Position numbers and translations under genes: made by a program
Notes under the pieces: generated by a model
Told to the model about the DNA's origin: nothing
Seen by the model: the letters and a program-made list of their open reading frames with translations, nothing else
Databases searched by the model: none
Shown: one piece after another, positions 1-12,347 of the stretch
How the letters are laid out: each line of letters opens with the position of its first letter
How positions within the stretch are numbered: the first letter of the stretch is position 1
DNA from: Colius striatus
Taxonomy: Eukaryota > Chordata > Aves > Coliiformes > Coliidae
NCBI RefSeq assembly: GCF_028858725.1
Contig: NC_084760.1
Location: 95,849,867-95,913,866 of the forward strand
Direction: 5' to 3'
Length of the DNA stretch: 64,000 nt

Positions 1-557
1 TAAATATTTCCTATAAACCTAAATCCATAGTCTCATTGAGATCAGAGGAAACCTCTCCGATTCTTAATGAAGATATTATTTCATGGAACTAGCTATTGGC
101 ACACACCTCTCTGCTTGAGTTGTGTCAGTGCTTCATGCTGAACTGTCAAAAGTAATTCAGAAGGTACTCAAGAAATCCAGCTGGGTTTCCTTGTTCTTAA
201 ACATGAAAAGTAATGTTTCAGTGTACTAATGTACCCCTGAATTTCATGTAATGAAGCAGCTGTGTAATCATACAAGCTGGCTGCGTCTTGTCATGTTTAT
301 TGCTTTTTCCCTGTGTACATCATAAGGCAAAGGATATATTTGGAGAGTTGATGCCAGCTTTAATTCTGTTCAAGGCATTCATGTATATTATTACCCTTGT
401 TTATGTTACAGGTAGAAGTATTTAAATTTGGTTTCAGTTTTAACTGTTGCAAGGTATTTTAATTTACAGTCCTTCTGTGACTGAAGCTGAAACGACTTAC
501 AGCTATGGTATCTATTTTTGGAGCTCTTGCTTAAGTGTATTTTCTTCTTTATTCTAG
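1..557 (+). other. PPP1R21: PPP1R21 intron sequence at window start
   Basis: This is non-coding AT-rich sequence upstream of the first exon in the window. I see no exon, repeat family or RNA gene in it. It is taken as intron because the next exon continues an open protein. Confidence 0.6.
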
Positions 558-593
558 ATTGGAATGTTGACTGTAACTACTGATAATGAAAAG
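558..593 (+). CDS. PPP1R21: PPP1R21 coding exon, 36 nt
   Basis: This short exon lies between an acceptor (attctag) and a donor (gtatgc) and encodes IGMLTVTTDNEK in phase 0. It joins in frame to APDVESRED of the next exon. Its length is a multiple of three, so skipping it would keep the frame. It is the least certain of the PPP1R21 exons because it is short. Confidence 0.72.
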
Positions 594-3500
594 GTATGCT
601 GTTTTAAACATTATCAAAGTACATCTGGTAAATACTTCAATTCTGATTCTGTTAAACTTATTCCAAATGTCTAATTACCAAGAACACTGTAGTATAGTGG
701 CACGAGTCAACTATGTAAGTATACTATATATATAGTATACTATATATACCATAGTATATATACTATATATATACTATACTATACTATATGCTATATATAT
801 ATACACTATAGTATCTATACTATATATACACACTATATATACTATATACTATATATATAGTGTATGTGTATGTGTGTGTCTATATATACATATATATACA
901 TATATACATGTATATACATATATATACACACACTGTCCGTATACTATAGGTTCAAGTTTCTGAAATCTATTTCTTCATTTTCTTCTTCGGTTTAGTGAAC
1001 TGTTATGTTTTGTTCTTGTAAACAGTTTGGAGCAGTGTGAGCTGTGGACCAGGTCTATCCTCTGTAATTTGAGGAATGCATTGGTCTGTTTTGTACTTCA
1101 GTAACCTGAACTGCATTCCAAGCTTCAATTCTTAACTCCTGGAGAAGTGCTAAAGGTGCAAAAAAGTCACTGAATGTAGTGCCTGGTGTTTAACACTTTA
1201 AGAACAGACTATCCCAAAACAGGGATCACACTGAACCACGTGACTAAATGTTTACTCTTTATTTAGCACTTCTGTGTAACGCTTGCCCCAGCAGGACCTT
1301 AGCAGAGTAAGATTCAGTGCTTTCCGTTTTCTGATACTGTGGGGAACTGATGTGTATTTTAGTTTACTCCTCCTTTTCTTCTGAATTTATGGTTAAGAGG
1401 GGGGTGGAGCCCAGTTAATAACAGATGTAAGAAGTTCCTAGAAGCTACTGCATGGCACTGAACTTGAGGGTAATGGCAAGCTGTGTAAGAGCTGCCTGTA
1501 GTGGGTTACTCTGCAACTTGCAATAACCCAATGAGTTGTGTTCATTTTGTTTTGTTTTTTTTTTTTTTAAGTTCAAATGTCTAAAGAAACTTCTGGAACA
1601 TGCAATGTTAGAAATTCTGACTGTTGTGCCCTTCAGAAATTTAGTTATGTGAAGGAGTTCTTCCTTGTTGGGGAAAAAAACAGTAAATTTTTATGTAGGT
1701 GAAAGCAGTTCACTTCTGCAGTGTATTTTCATCTTTGACTTGATCATCATCAGAGACTTGATGTGTTAATCAAGCTCACTTCTTACATCCTCATTCAGTT
1801 CTTTGTCCTTAAGGAAGTTTGAAATTCAGAGTCACCATCAGTGACAAATTGCAGAGACATCTGCTGTAATTTGTTGTGTTTGGGAAGTTTAATGTCTTTT
1901 GGATAGAGTAGCCAAGCCTCAGAAGAGGAGAAAACCATATAGAGTACAGTGTTGTGATGCAGTTTTTCAATCCACTAAACATAACTATCTGTCTGCTTAA
2001 ATTTTTGCTTTGCCAGGCTCCAGATGTTGAGTCTCGTGAAGACCTGATAAAAACCCACTATATGGCAAGGATAGCAGAACTTACATCTCATCTGCAGCTT
2101 GCTGACAGCAAATCAGTACACTTTCATGCTGAGGTAAGCATTCAGGCAATGTCTGAACTGAAAACAGTAAATCTGGTTTTGAACTTTCCACAGGCGAGTG
2201 TTGTGACAGTGAGCTTAAATATACATAACATAATGTTTCATAAAAATCTGTTCTGGAATATGTGTTTTGACTGTGGTCTAGTCTGGATAAAAGTGGATCC
2301 TGTAGAAAGTCTGTTTTTTAAAATAAATTCTTTAGTAGTCTTGTCTCAGGTGTCTGAAGAAGTATGTGTGTCATGTATAGGTTTGTACATGGAGCCTGAA
2401 GCAGCTGGCTTTAGTTATCAAGCTAGTTTTGACTTGAAGTGTTGCTGATACTCAAAAATATTTGAGTGTACCACAAAGTGATGAAAACAGCTGTCCACTG
2501 AGAAATTGGCTCTTATGCCTAAGTTATACTTTGAGAATTAACAGAATGATATATTGTATCTGTGGTTTCCTGTCTTAATTTCAAATCATGAGGTAATTTT
2601 TGTTGAATGTAGTTGCCGCTTTGATGTGTGTAATTAAGTGATGTACAATATACAAAAGCTCCAGGTTGACAGAGCGAATCCTCTTAAATACTTTTTCTAA
2701 TGGTAGATGACATAGTATGAAGGAATGGGGTTTTTTTTGATATTTGAACAATGTATGAAGTGAGTTGTTTGTGTTGCTTTTTACTTGTAAAATATTTCCT
2801 AGTTTTTATGTGGAAAAATATGGTCTTTAGAGGACTAGCAATGTGGTAATTCTGTAAAATGAAACAAAAAAAATAATGTTAACTGTAACATCACCTTGGC
2901 ATTTAAAAACGTGTGTAAGATCTAACTAAGTTGCTTGAAAATCTAAGGGTTACAGAAAGATGGAAGCAGCCAAAGCAGTTAGTTAAAGATGGCACAAGGC
3001 AATGCTCTGGAACTAACTTTCTTCCCTTCTACCCTCCCTGTCCTATTCTGATTGACAGTGTCGAGCACTTGCCAAAAGACTGTCTTTAGCCGAGAAGTCC
3101 AAGGAATCCCTCACAGAAGAGTTGAAACTAGCCAGTCAAAACATCAGTAGGTTACAGGCAAGTAAAATGTAATATAATGTAACAGATGCATTTCGTGGTC
3201 GTGTATAAGGGGAAGCTGGAGGAGAAAAACCACAGCCATCAAATGTGATCATGCCTTTAGTAGGTCCTTAGTTAAGTGATGTAAAACCCTGACTGGTATG
3301 TACCAAAGACACTTAAGGAGTATACTTGAAATCCCAGGTATTAAGGTGAATGGGAACATGCTTGCAAGGAAAAGGTTATAGGAGTCAAGGCTGTGTTTTT
3401 TAGCACATTTAATGTCAAGGCTTTTTATGAAAATGTTTTGTTTTTTTTAATGTCAAGAGGTGTGGTTATGTGACTGAGTTCAGATGATACAGTGAATTCT

Positions 3501-6500
3501 TAAATCCTTACTAGCACCAGGGGCTGAAAGTCCTAGAAATGTCAGTGTTTTTTTGACACTGATAGCTTAATACTAAGCAAAAATAACTTATGGGCAATCT
3601 TTAAGAAGCTGTTGGTAACAACAGAGAATAAACTCTTCCGCTAGGTGTCCTGTGAATGTCCTGTCTCTTGGTCCTTCCCCTCCATACAGCTGAGGAGCCA
3701 ATAGTAAAGTACATGTAAATATTCAGTTCATGAATGCCTTTGTGTTTTCTTTATATTTAGCTCACATCTTTATTGCTCACCTGTCTGAGTTGGTGAGTAC
3801 CTAAAATGCTCCATAGAGGAAGTGACTCTAATGATATACACTTAAAAGAATTATTCATAAACACAAAGCGCTATTTTGATTTGATCCAACTCAGCATGAG
3901 ATGTCCATCTCCAATTACATATTAAACTTCCTAAGAAAAGATAGCAGACGCACCATTTATGTGTTTAGTAGTCTATATAATATTGAATCATAGGACTGTT
4001 AAGATTGGAAGGATCCTCTGAAAGTAATCAGGTCCTGTCCTTTGGTCACAGCAGAGAGGTCAGATCAACCTGTTGAATCAGGAGTTTCCTGTATAGCTGT
4101 GGCTTTCTGCCACAGTTAGTCCACTTCCTAAGCATTGGACGGTTCTTTGCTCTGTCTTTGATCATTCAGCTTTCTTTTAACTTCCAGGGCAGTTCTCCCT
4201 GGGATCTTGCTAAGCAGACCTTGAAAAAGCCAAAATCTATTCTTCTTAAATCTAGGGTTGCTGTAATTCTACTATTCATCTTGCTTGCTTCCCTCAGGAT
4301 CTTAAATTCTACTAACTCATGGTTGCTGCAGCCAAGGCTGCCATTGGCTTTCACATCCCTGACCAGCTTTCCCTTATTTGTGAGTAACAGGTCCAGCAGA
4401 GAGCATCTCTTAGACCTTCTGATCTCTATTATCAAGAAGTTCTTTACCACATTCAAAAGAACTCCTGAATTGCCTGCATTCCACCTTGTTGCCATTTCAG
4501 GAGATGTCAAAGTAGTTAAAATCCCTCATGAGGATCAGGTTCTGGGGTTGAGAGATTTTTATCTGCTTGTAGCAGATGCTTACCATATCACCCTTCTTGT
4601 TCTCCTCTGATCCCTACGTGTGAGGTCTTAACTGCCTTCAGACCACTCCTTCACGTAAAGCATGACTTCTCCCCTCTGTCCTGTCCTTCCTTAAGTGTCT
4701 GTATCCTTTCATTGCTGTGTTGTAGTCATGCACACTATCCTACTGTGTTGCTCTAATCCCAGAGAGATTGTAGCTCTGCAACTGCATGTGGATGGCCGAT
4801 TCCTTCAGCTTGTATGCCACATGTGTTGATGTACAGGCCATGCTCTAATCCTGTCAACTACACTTGTTCTTGGCTGGAAGCAATGTTGGAAAAGTTTAGC
4901 TGTTAGTCTTTTATGTAAGCCGTAAAAAGTGGGGGGAAATTATAAAGGAAACAGAGCAATAATAAAGGGAAGAGATAATGCATGAGACTTCAGGTAAACG
5001 AAAAATAGCTGTTGACTATGTTTCATAGTGGAGATAGAAGTTGGCTGCTTTGCCAGTTTTTGCTGATATTGAGCAAAGGCTTGTTATTTTTTTCCTTTAG
5101 GATGAATTGATGACAACAAAGAGAAGTTATGAGGATCAGTTAAGTATGATGAGTGACCACCTCTGCAGTATGAATGAAACCTTAACTAAGCAAAGGGAAG
5201 AAATTGATACACTAAAGATGGCTAGTAAGGTAAGTTGCTAGGTGTTCACATTAGCAATGGCTGTAGTTTAGAGGCCTGTGGGTTGCATTTGGCATTCCTG
5301 CAGTACTCCCCTTTAACAAACTAATTCCCAAGCTACAGTTCTTGTTCTTAGTCAGTTAGAAAGAAGGCTCCAAACCTGCTCTTGTATATTTCTGTGAAGA
5401 AAAAAATTATTGCAAAACATAACAAAACATTTGATGTCACTGCTTCAAAGTAGGCTTTCCAAGTGTACCCCCTGAGGGAAGATCAGCACCTTGTTTGTTT
5501 GTTTATATGTGGTAGAAATGGAACTATTTGCAAATCCAGCTAGTGATACTGGGTGTTCATAATTAATTTATTGGTAGGAGTGTCCTTTCTTCACTTCTCT
5601 CAGTTGCTGCATACTCTGTTCTTGCCCCCTATTATTTTAATCTGTTATATTTCTATATTCTGTCTTATCTGTCTCTCATGTAGGAATGATTGCCACTTGT
5701 ATTCTTAGGTTAACTTAAAATGCAAACTTAAATTATTTTCCAACAAAGAAGTCTACTTATTTATGAGAAACAACTTTTTAACTTGAAGTTAACAATGAAA
5801 AGTTCGGAAGTCTGCTGTTTCAAGCAGTGATAAAACTGTATCTTACTGTGGTGATTCTAGGGAGGAACAGACCTTTAGCCTTCACTTGTCTGGCTGTGAA
5901 AGTAATGAACTAGCATTACTCTCCTTAACTGTGGAATGCAGGGAAGCAGGTTTCACTGAAGGCTTAAAAAATAAAGGTCCTGTGATGGCAATTTAATTTT
6001 TTTTTAGAGTAAATTCTTGCCCCCTTGTAGAGAACTGGTTTTCCTCACATATCTGAGGGTTTTGATTTGGCATTGTAATGTTTAAAATTACTTTTTGTTG
6101 TATAACCTCCTGTGTTTTAGAGGGAAGCCCTTGGCTGCATACTGCACTTGATGGTTTTATAAAATGTTTTCTGGAATGTTTCACTTGCCATCCTTTTAAG
6201 ACTGGCGGTGGTACTCTGTCCCTAAGGAGGTAATTCAGAGTCTCACCACAGTAGAGAGACAACGGATTTTCAAGTGTTACTGAACATAGAAGGTGAATCA
6301 GTTGAAATGAAAATTATGCAATTCAAGCCATAATCACTTGAAGAGAGCAGTTGTTGGCTAGATCAAAAACATATGTTACTTTAAGAAAATAGGAAGACAA
6401 AATTGCTAGCAAGTAATTATTGCAGAAAAGTTTCTTTTAAGCTACTCATTTGCTTTGTAGATTTGTTGCAAGTTAAATGTGAGTTGGTTAGCTGTATAAA

Positions 6501-7007
6501 AAAATATTTTCTGAACTAGGAATACTCTGTATAGACCAAATTAGTTAAATTTGTTTGGCAACAAAATGATTTTAATGTAAGGCAATTACCCTGTAAGGTT
6601 TATATTTGAAAGCACTTAAGGGTGAACTATGATTTGACTTGCCTTCACTGCCCTTGCAATATCAGTGATGTTAATACAATCAAGTGTCTTGAAATGTAAC
6701 TCAAATGTCTTTTTTCCATGGGTTTCAGTTGAAGTAAGTTACTGTTGTGCTTGTTTGAAATATCTGGTACTTCTGTTATTCCTGCAAAGACAAAGGGATT
6801 TTCAGAGCAAGCAGTTACCAGCTTCCATTTTTGAAAGTCTACTATGGACTGTTTCTTTTCAGTTTGACTGTACTACTTTGTTTGATGTAGCTGTAAACTA
6901 TCAGACATCAAGTTTTGTGTCATTTGTCTAGACTCTCTTATCTGAATTATGTTCTATTTGTTTATTTCTTGTTGCAGGGAAATTCTAAAAAGAACAAAAA
7001 TCGATAG
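558..7007 (+). CDS. PPP1R21: PPP1R21, C-terminal part (5 exons, partial gene)
   Basis: This is the 3' end of the gene for protein phosphatase 1 regulatory subunit 21 (KLRAQ1). In mammals it is a coiled-coil subunit of the FERRY complex, which links mRNAs to Rab5 early endosomes. The spliced exons 558-593, 2017-2133, 3059-3157, 5101-5229 and 6978-7007 give 136 codons and a TAG stop, all in phase 0. The product is charged and helical, with recognisable blocks such as HLQLADSKSVHF, SYEDQLSMMSDHLCSMNETL and the lysine-rich end GNSKKNKNR. These match my knowledge of the vertebrate family C-terminus. The N-terminal KLRAQ domain and most of the protein lie left of the window. The intron after 3157 begins with GC instead of GT. 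Identity is firm from the protein text and from synteny with STON1 and GTF2A1L. Confidence 0.93.
711..952. repeat. AT-rich (TATA/ATAC)n low-complexity repeat in PPP1R21 intron
   Basis: About 240 bp of alternating TA, with ATAC/TATG/GTGT interruptions. The text is repeatedly self-complementary (for example tatagtatactata), so both strands can fold into long hairpins or cruciforms. It is a decayed dinucleotide microsatellite and is likely length-variable. Confidence 0.85.
2017..2133 (+). CDS. PPP1R21: PPP1R21 coding exon, 117 nt
   Basis: The exon follows tgccag and ends before gtaagc. It encodes 39 residues including EDLIKTHYMARIAEL and LQLADSKSVHFHAE, a strongly family-like coiled-coil stretch. 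Phase is 0 on both sides. An open frame runs past the donor to 2448, but that extension is intron. Confidence 0.92.
3059..3157 (+). CDS. PPP1R21: PPP1R21 coding exon, 99 nt, followed by a GC donor
   Basis: The exon follows attgacag and encodes CRALAKRLSLAEKSKESL onward to SQNISRLQ, 33 residues in phase 0. The only donor that keeps the frame into the next exon is CAG followed by gcaagt at 3158. That is a GC-AG intron with otherwise perfect consensus. No GT donor nearby gives the same joined protein. Confidence 0.92.
3986..4870 (-). mobile_element. old CR1 LINE copy, minus strand, internally deleted
   Basis: The low-coordinate end (about 3986-4110) reads, in reverse, like a degraded CR1 3' end. 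The minus-strand frame 4510-4166 reads SLLDLLLTNKGKLV and LGCSNHELVEFKILREASK, followed by a RRIDFGFFK-like block. That is the CR1 ORF2 endonuclease region, and it parallels the younger copy at 59.8-60.2 kb. The reverse transcriptase part is missing between these two pieces, so the copy is internally deleted. The right boundary is a guess; identity beyond about 4590 is weak. It lies antisense inside the GC-AG intron of PPP1R21. Confidence 0.72.
5101..5229 (+). CDS. PPP1R21: PPP1R21 coding exon, 129 nt
   Basis: The exon follows tttcctttag and ends before gtaagt. It encodes DELMTTKRSYEDQLSMMSDH onward to EEIDTLKMASK, 43 residues in phase 0. This is the best-conserved block of the PPP1R21 C-terminus and the main basis for naming the gene. 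Confidence 0.95.
6978..7007 (+). CDS. PPP1R21: PPP1R21 last coding exon (stop TAG)
   Basis: The exon follows tcttgttgcag and encodes GNSKKNKNR and then TAG. This basic tail is typical of the end of PPP1R21. The same exon continues as the 3' UTR. Confidence 0.93.
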   Translation, partial: GNSKKNKNR

Positions 7008-8200
7008 CTTACAGCTAATCAAGGGTCGTCAGAAGCTGCTGCTGCTGCTGCACAGGATGCAGATAGAGAACCTTCATTGTCCAATTCCTGTTTGTTCCAG
7101 GATGCAGAGGGTCCTATTGAGTCTAGCAAAAACTGCCTTGGTGCTGTAAATGGCTTTAAAATAATTAGAACTTGTAACAGGTAAAACAGAACTTAGATGT
7201 TGGCTCTCAATGAGGAAATACACACTCTGTGGATAATTTATATAGTGATGACCTTCAGTTTTTACTGTGCACTTTTTACAACTGGGTTTTAATTTCATGT
7301 AATAACCTCAGATTTTGTATATTTTCAAATACGATTATGCATTAACAAATTTGGATCTGTGCAGTAGTTGTCCATTTCTGAGTTGTACATTAAATTGTCA
7401 ACATGTGTACATTCCTTTCCTTGTTAAAAACAGTTAAACTAGTTTCCAGCCTTTATTGGGTCATGCAAGCTGTGCAGTTACTCTAAGTGTGTTATTCCTC
7501 TTCTCAACCTTTTTGAATTAATTGGAATTGTGGCTTTAAATGACTTCTATAAATTCACAAAGGTAAATGGGATAGTTATTTCAGACCGCTATAGTGGAAA
7601 CTTTCGCTGCTTGTATTTGGCACTTTGGATTTTGAAGAGCACAAATAGCTGAATTGGGATACTTCTATGAAATTGATTTAAGCCCTTACTTAGGCATTTT
7701 GTTTACACATATATGTATATATATTGGCTGAAATAGTTTAAAGCTAGAGGAAGTTGTGATCATAATTTGCCCCAAAACAGTGAAACAATATGTGTGTAGA
7801 ATAGGTCAGTTTACTGTGCTCTCGTATAGTAAAGAAGAATACGAAATATATACAAGATATAAACAATGGATTTGCAAAAAGTCTTCATGGAATTTCAGTC
7901 CTGGTGGATTTACTGGGGGAATACACAGGGCTTTTTCTGAGTTTTGGGAAGATTGTTAACCTTAGACCCCTCTTTTTTTTTTGTTTTTTTTCCAAAGTTA
8001 AGCCTAATACCACAAGTTTTCACAGCTTTGATTTATTTTATCTTTAATCAGATGCTGTGTGGCTCCACGCTTTACATTGATCTTCTGTTCCATAATTTGC
8101 ATTATGGCACTTACTTGTCCCATAAGGGTTTATTCTGGTATCAGCTGTGTCAATATGTATTATCAGTATGTAATAATAAAATCAACTACATGAAACTAGC
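7008..8200 (+). other. PPP1R21: PPP1R21 3' UTR
   Basis: This is non-coding sequence after the stop, AT-rich with a (TA/CA)n patch near 7706-7726. The first well-formed AATAAA is at 8175-8180, so the 3' UTR is probably about 1.2 kb. Short ORFs here have no recognisable product. The extent is inferred from the poly(A) signal alone. Confidence 0.6.
8175..8180 (+). terminator. PPP1R21: candidate poly(A) signal of PPP1R21
   Basis: AATAAA, followed about 25-30 nt later by a T-rich run (8204-8217) that could act as the downstream element. It is the first canonical hexamer I see after the stop codon. Confidence 0.6.
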
Positions 8201-11200
8201 TTAATTTTTTTTTTTTCTTAATTCTACCCAGGTTGCATAGTGTGGTATTGTGGTGAGGTGTTAACAGCTATTTACAGTGAGATGAGCTTGAGTAATTAGA
8301 CCTGTTTCATTACTCTTAGTAGTGCTTCTCTTCAAGACAGGCTGCATTTCTGTACCTACTGCTGTAGAGTGCAAAGTACACCAAGTCCTTGTTGGCATTT
8401 CTCACACTCTTACCTACTCAAAGGTAAACAAACACCTGATCTGTAATGATTGCAGCTGTGGATCTGTTATGATAGAGCTTTCCTTTTAATGAGAAGATGG
8501 ATGTGGTCATGAAACTGGAGAAGAGATGGGGGCAGCTTACATGGTTTCCAACTAGGAACATGTTGAATTAAGAACTACATGGTGGTGCTAATGAAGGTTG
8601 AGAAGTGTTTACTTTCTCTCTAACCATTTCATTGAAGCAGATGCAGCTTCAGCTGTTTCAGTTAGGGTTGGAAGCTTCTTTCCAATTCTTTTGAAATTGC
8701 CTTTTCTGAGGACCTTCATCTTGCAGTAGAGGTGCATATTCAGATACTTTAATTCTCTGAACCAAACTGCTGAACTTGCTACTGATGCTCTTTCCCATGA
8801 GTGGCTGTGTTCAGAAAAAGATTTTGCTCTATGCCATTTTAGACAGGCTTTGGAGACTGAGCATTTTAAAAAAAGTGCATTAAAAAAATTCAGTGTGTCT
8901 CAAACTGATTTTACAACAGGGTGCACCCCCAACATCAAAACTGAAATTAATCTAGAATGTATAGATATTTCGGTATAATTCCAATGTACATTAGTTTATG
9001 AGCACTTTTTACCTCACAGTATCTATTTGGAAATGTATTTGGATGTCCTCCTCACCAATCGGCAGTAAATGTGCTTGGAAAGAGATTGTTAGGATCACTC
9101 AGGCTGCCATCGGATTTTCAAGGAAATGTTTTCAAGTAAGTTCCAGACAATTGTAAACTATCAATACATAAAAATAGAATATCAGAAAAAGATGTAAAAC
9201 AGTATTTGGGTACTGCTGTAGAATGCTGTGCAAGGGCAGAGTATGTTTACCTTAGTAGCGTTAGAAAAGAGCAAGCGGAAATGCCCAGCTGGCTTGTGCT
9301 TATCCGCTGACTAAGGGATTCTGAATTGCTTTCTGCACATCTCAGATGCTCTTAAATATCTAAGTTGGTACTGAACAACGCTCTGCTGTTAAAAAGCTTA
9401 AGACTGTCTTCAACAGAGCAGCAAAGAATTCATCTTTGAGACCAAGTTTTCCAGACACAAATTTGAACAACTTTGTTTATAGGAAATGCTCTGTGTGAAC
9501 TGTTACAGAATACACAAAACTTGGGCAAAAAAATTGCACTAATACTGGAATTAATGTCAAAAAATTTACAGTGTGAATACTTACTTCCTAGTTGGCTAAT
9601 CAGGAAACTAATGATAAACTGTTGTAAAGTAGGAAAATCTTTAGAGCAATACAATGTAAAACCAGGGTTAAAGAAAAGTCCTACTGCTAGTTAGTTTTTC
9701 GTAATGGAAAATTCATTAAACTGTCACATCAAATACAAGGTTTTTTAAGCCTTTTTGGAGTGCTTAATTTCTTCATAATGTTTGGCACTTATTCATGAAT
9801 AACGAACCAAATCAGCAACAATGTTTCCTAATAATGATTTTAGTAACTGCATCTTCAAAGGTTCTCTCTCAACTTTGCTTTAAACCCATGTTAACACTTC
9901 AAAGATTTCAGAACGTCTAGTGAGCATAGATTCTGAACAAACATCCCCAATAACTATTCTGTGTGTTCAAAATAAATATTTGCTGTAACCAAGGATGAAT
10001 TTAACTTCAGGATTGCTCCCATTAAGAACTACTGCTTCACAAATTTTGAAGGTACCCAAGAAGCACCAAACACATTGACTGGTTTAAAAGGCTTTAAGCT
10101 TTTCTAGGTCAGAGGTTTCCCTGCCCGGAGGATTAACTTTGAAAAGAGGAGTCAGACTGAGATGGTCATAAGCTGCTCAAGGGCATTATCTCACTGCTGT
10201 TTAAATAATAATGTCAGAATTTTAAATTGTTACATACATAACTATACCTCTGTGGTTTAAACATTGATTGTCTTTAAGTGTTGATTTTAAAATGATGGTT
10301 TGTGATGTCTTTTGCTAATTCCTTCAGATTTGTTCTTAAGCAGCTCTCAACATTTGAATAGTAGTGGTGCCAGGATCTATACAGTGGACACGATCTAGTA
10401 GTGCTGCAGCAGCATCAGTATTGGGACTGAAACACTTGGCTTTCCCATCCTTGTTGAAGTGCATTGACTATTCATACAGGGTATTTTACCTTCGTACCAA
10501 GCCAGCTTCATTTCTAATATGTACTTATAATCCTGTGTTCTTTCTACTTTTTCTTCTCTCACTGGGAGGTGAGTCGAGTTTTTGGTGAGGAAAGGCACAG
10601 CACACTTCCTTGATGCTGACTTTGGGCACAGCTGGGGTCTGTCACAGCTCAGTGGTGCTCACTACAACTCCCAAGAACAGATTTGCTCAGACACTCAAGG
10701 CATCAGTTGCAGACAGGAAAGGAAAGAAAGTTTTTATCTACATATCACCTAAATATCCACATATGACCTAGAGATAAGAAAAGTTATTTACTGGCTTGGT
10801 TTAATAATGTGAATGTAATTGGTTGGTTGGTTGGTTTGGTGTTTTTAATACAAATTCAAAGATACATTAAATTTTGGAGAACTATCTGTCCCTGCAAAAT
10901 AGTCACATCTATTGTTCTTTAATACTGTATGTATGTAAGGTAATTTGAGAGCAACATCTTAGCAACAGCAGAGTCATCATAAAAATAAAGCTTAATTCAG
11001 TAAAAAATTGTAGTTGCTACCTGAGGTCTGGTTACTTCCTCCCACAGTGGCCGGATGCCACTCTATTAAGAATGCTTATTTTGTCTTATTGCTCATTTTC
11101 TGCTTCTGCTACTGCTTCCAGTATTGCTTAGCAGTGAATTAAAACCATGTTTGTATAGAAGAGGTTGTTTGCCCTCATTCCGGAATATTTCTTTTAATCA

Positions 11201-11381
11201 GAGAGTTAGAAACTTGCTTGAACTGTAATTGTGTCTGCAGAACTGCTAGCTTGGGTTATAGAGGGGGGACAGAGAAGGGCTTTTGGGGACTTTTATTAAC
11301 CAAGACCTGATGAGAGCTACGGGAAGGCAGCACATGGAAACTTGCCTGAGGGAGCAGTTCTCATTGTCTGCCTCTGCTCCC

Positions 11382-11401
11382 TGTGTGTGTGTGTGTGTGT
11401 T
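11382..11401. repeat. (TG)n microsatellite
   Basis: Ten perfect TG units, preceded by ctccc. Confidence 0.9.
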
Positions 11402-12230
11402 AATTCAGAATCACTGTTTCTTACAGAAGCATCCAGTACAAACACATGCATAGTTGCAATACCAAGGTCATGCAGCCCAGTTGCCAAATAACTATGTGAT
11501 TCTTCTTGGCCTTAATTTGCATGGACAGCTACGATGCTCACAGCCCTACAGCAACTCTGATTTTAAACTTTTTATGTGTAAAATTGCAGGGATAATAGTA
11601 GAAGTTGTACTTCCTCTCTACTGGTTTTGATTCTAATGTACCCTGTAAGTCTGAAACTTTGTAAGCTGATAATGAACTAATGAAGTAGTCTTTGAAATCC
11701 AGGCCTGCCTGGTATCAAAATTATATTTGTGGTCTCATATAAACACCACAGCTTCATTCTGAGAAGAGTTAAACGCACAAAATTAAAGAGTCCAAGGAAT
11801 TTCCAGTCACTTTAGGCAGTGTGAATTTTTTCATGAACTGACTTGTAAGCTAGTGTGTGATGGCACATAGCTTCTTGCAAATCCATGTAAAGCTCTGAAA
11901 TGTTTCTGAAATGAGTCTGAGGGAACCTTAAGTCTCCACACAGACACCCCTTTCTACTGCACGAAGTGTGTTCGTCCTTGTCTGCTCTCCTACTTGAGCT
12001 CCACGTTCCTTTCCTCTTGGACTTGGAAGGCTTCAACTGGTGAATAGTAAATGCAGAACACTTTATTTAAGAAAGACTAATGAAGTTATGAGCTTGAGAA
12101 AGTTAGAGCTGAGAGCTTCAGCACAGTTTCATTGACTGCAGCCTTTGGCACAAGGAACAACCATGGTACGGGAATTGGTGCTGCACCCCTCACAGGCCTT
12201 CTGCTCGGGTGACTTTCAATTTGCATGTAG

Positions 12231-12347
12231 AATCACAGAATGGTAGGGGTTGGAAGGTACCTCGAGAGATCATCTAGTCCAACCTCCCTGCAGAAGCAGG
12301 TTCACCTAGATCAGGTCGCAGTAGAACGTGCAACATGGGACACAACA
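12231..12347 (-). mobile_element. CR1 LINE 3' end fragment, minus strand
   Basis: The segment starts with agaatcacagaatggtaggg and runs through a block on ttggaaggtacctcgagaga and tagtccaacctccctgcaga to cctagatcaggtcgca. In reverse this is the classic avian CR1 3' terminus with its ATTCTGTG-type tail. It is a short, strongly 5'-truncated insertion. The right edge near 12347 is approximate. Confidence 0.93.

Noticed and set aside
1954-2448. 164-codon ORF as a separate gene
   Set aside because: It is the PPP1R21 exon 2017-2133 with intron sequence on both sides; clear splice sites bound the real exon.
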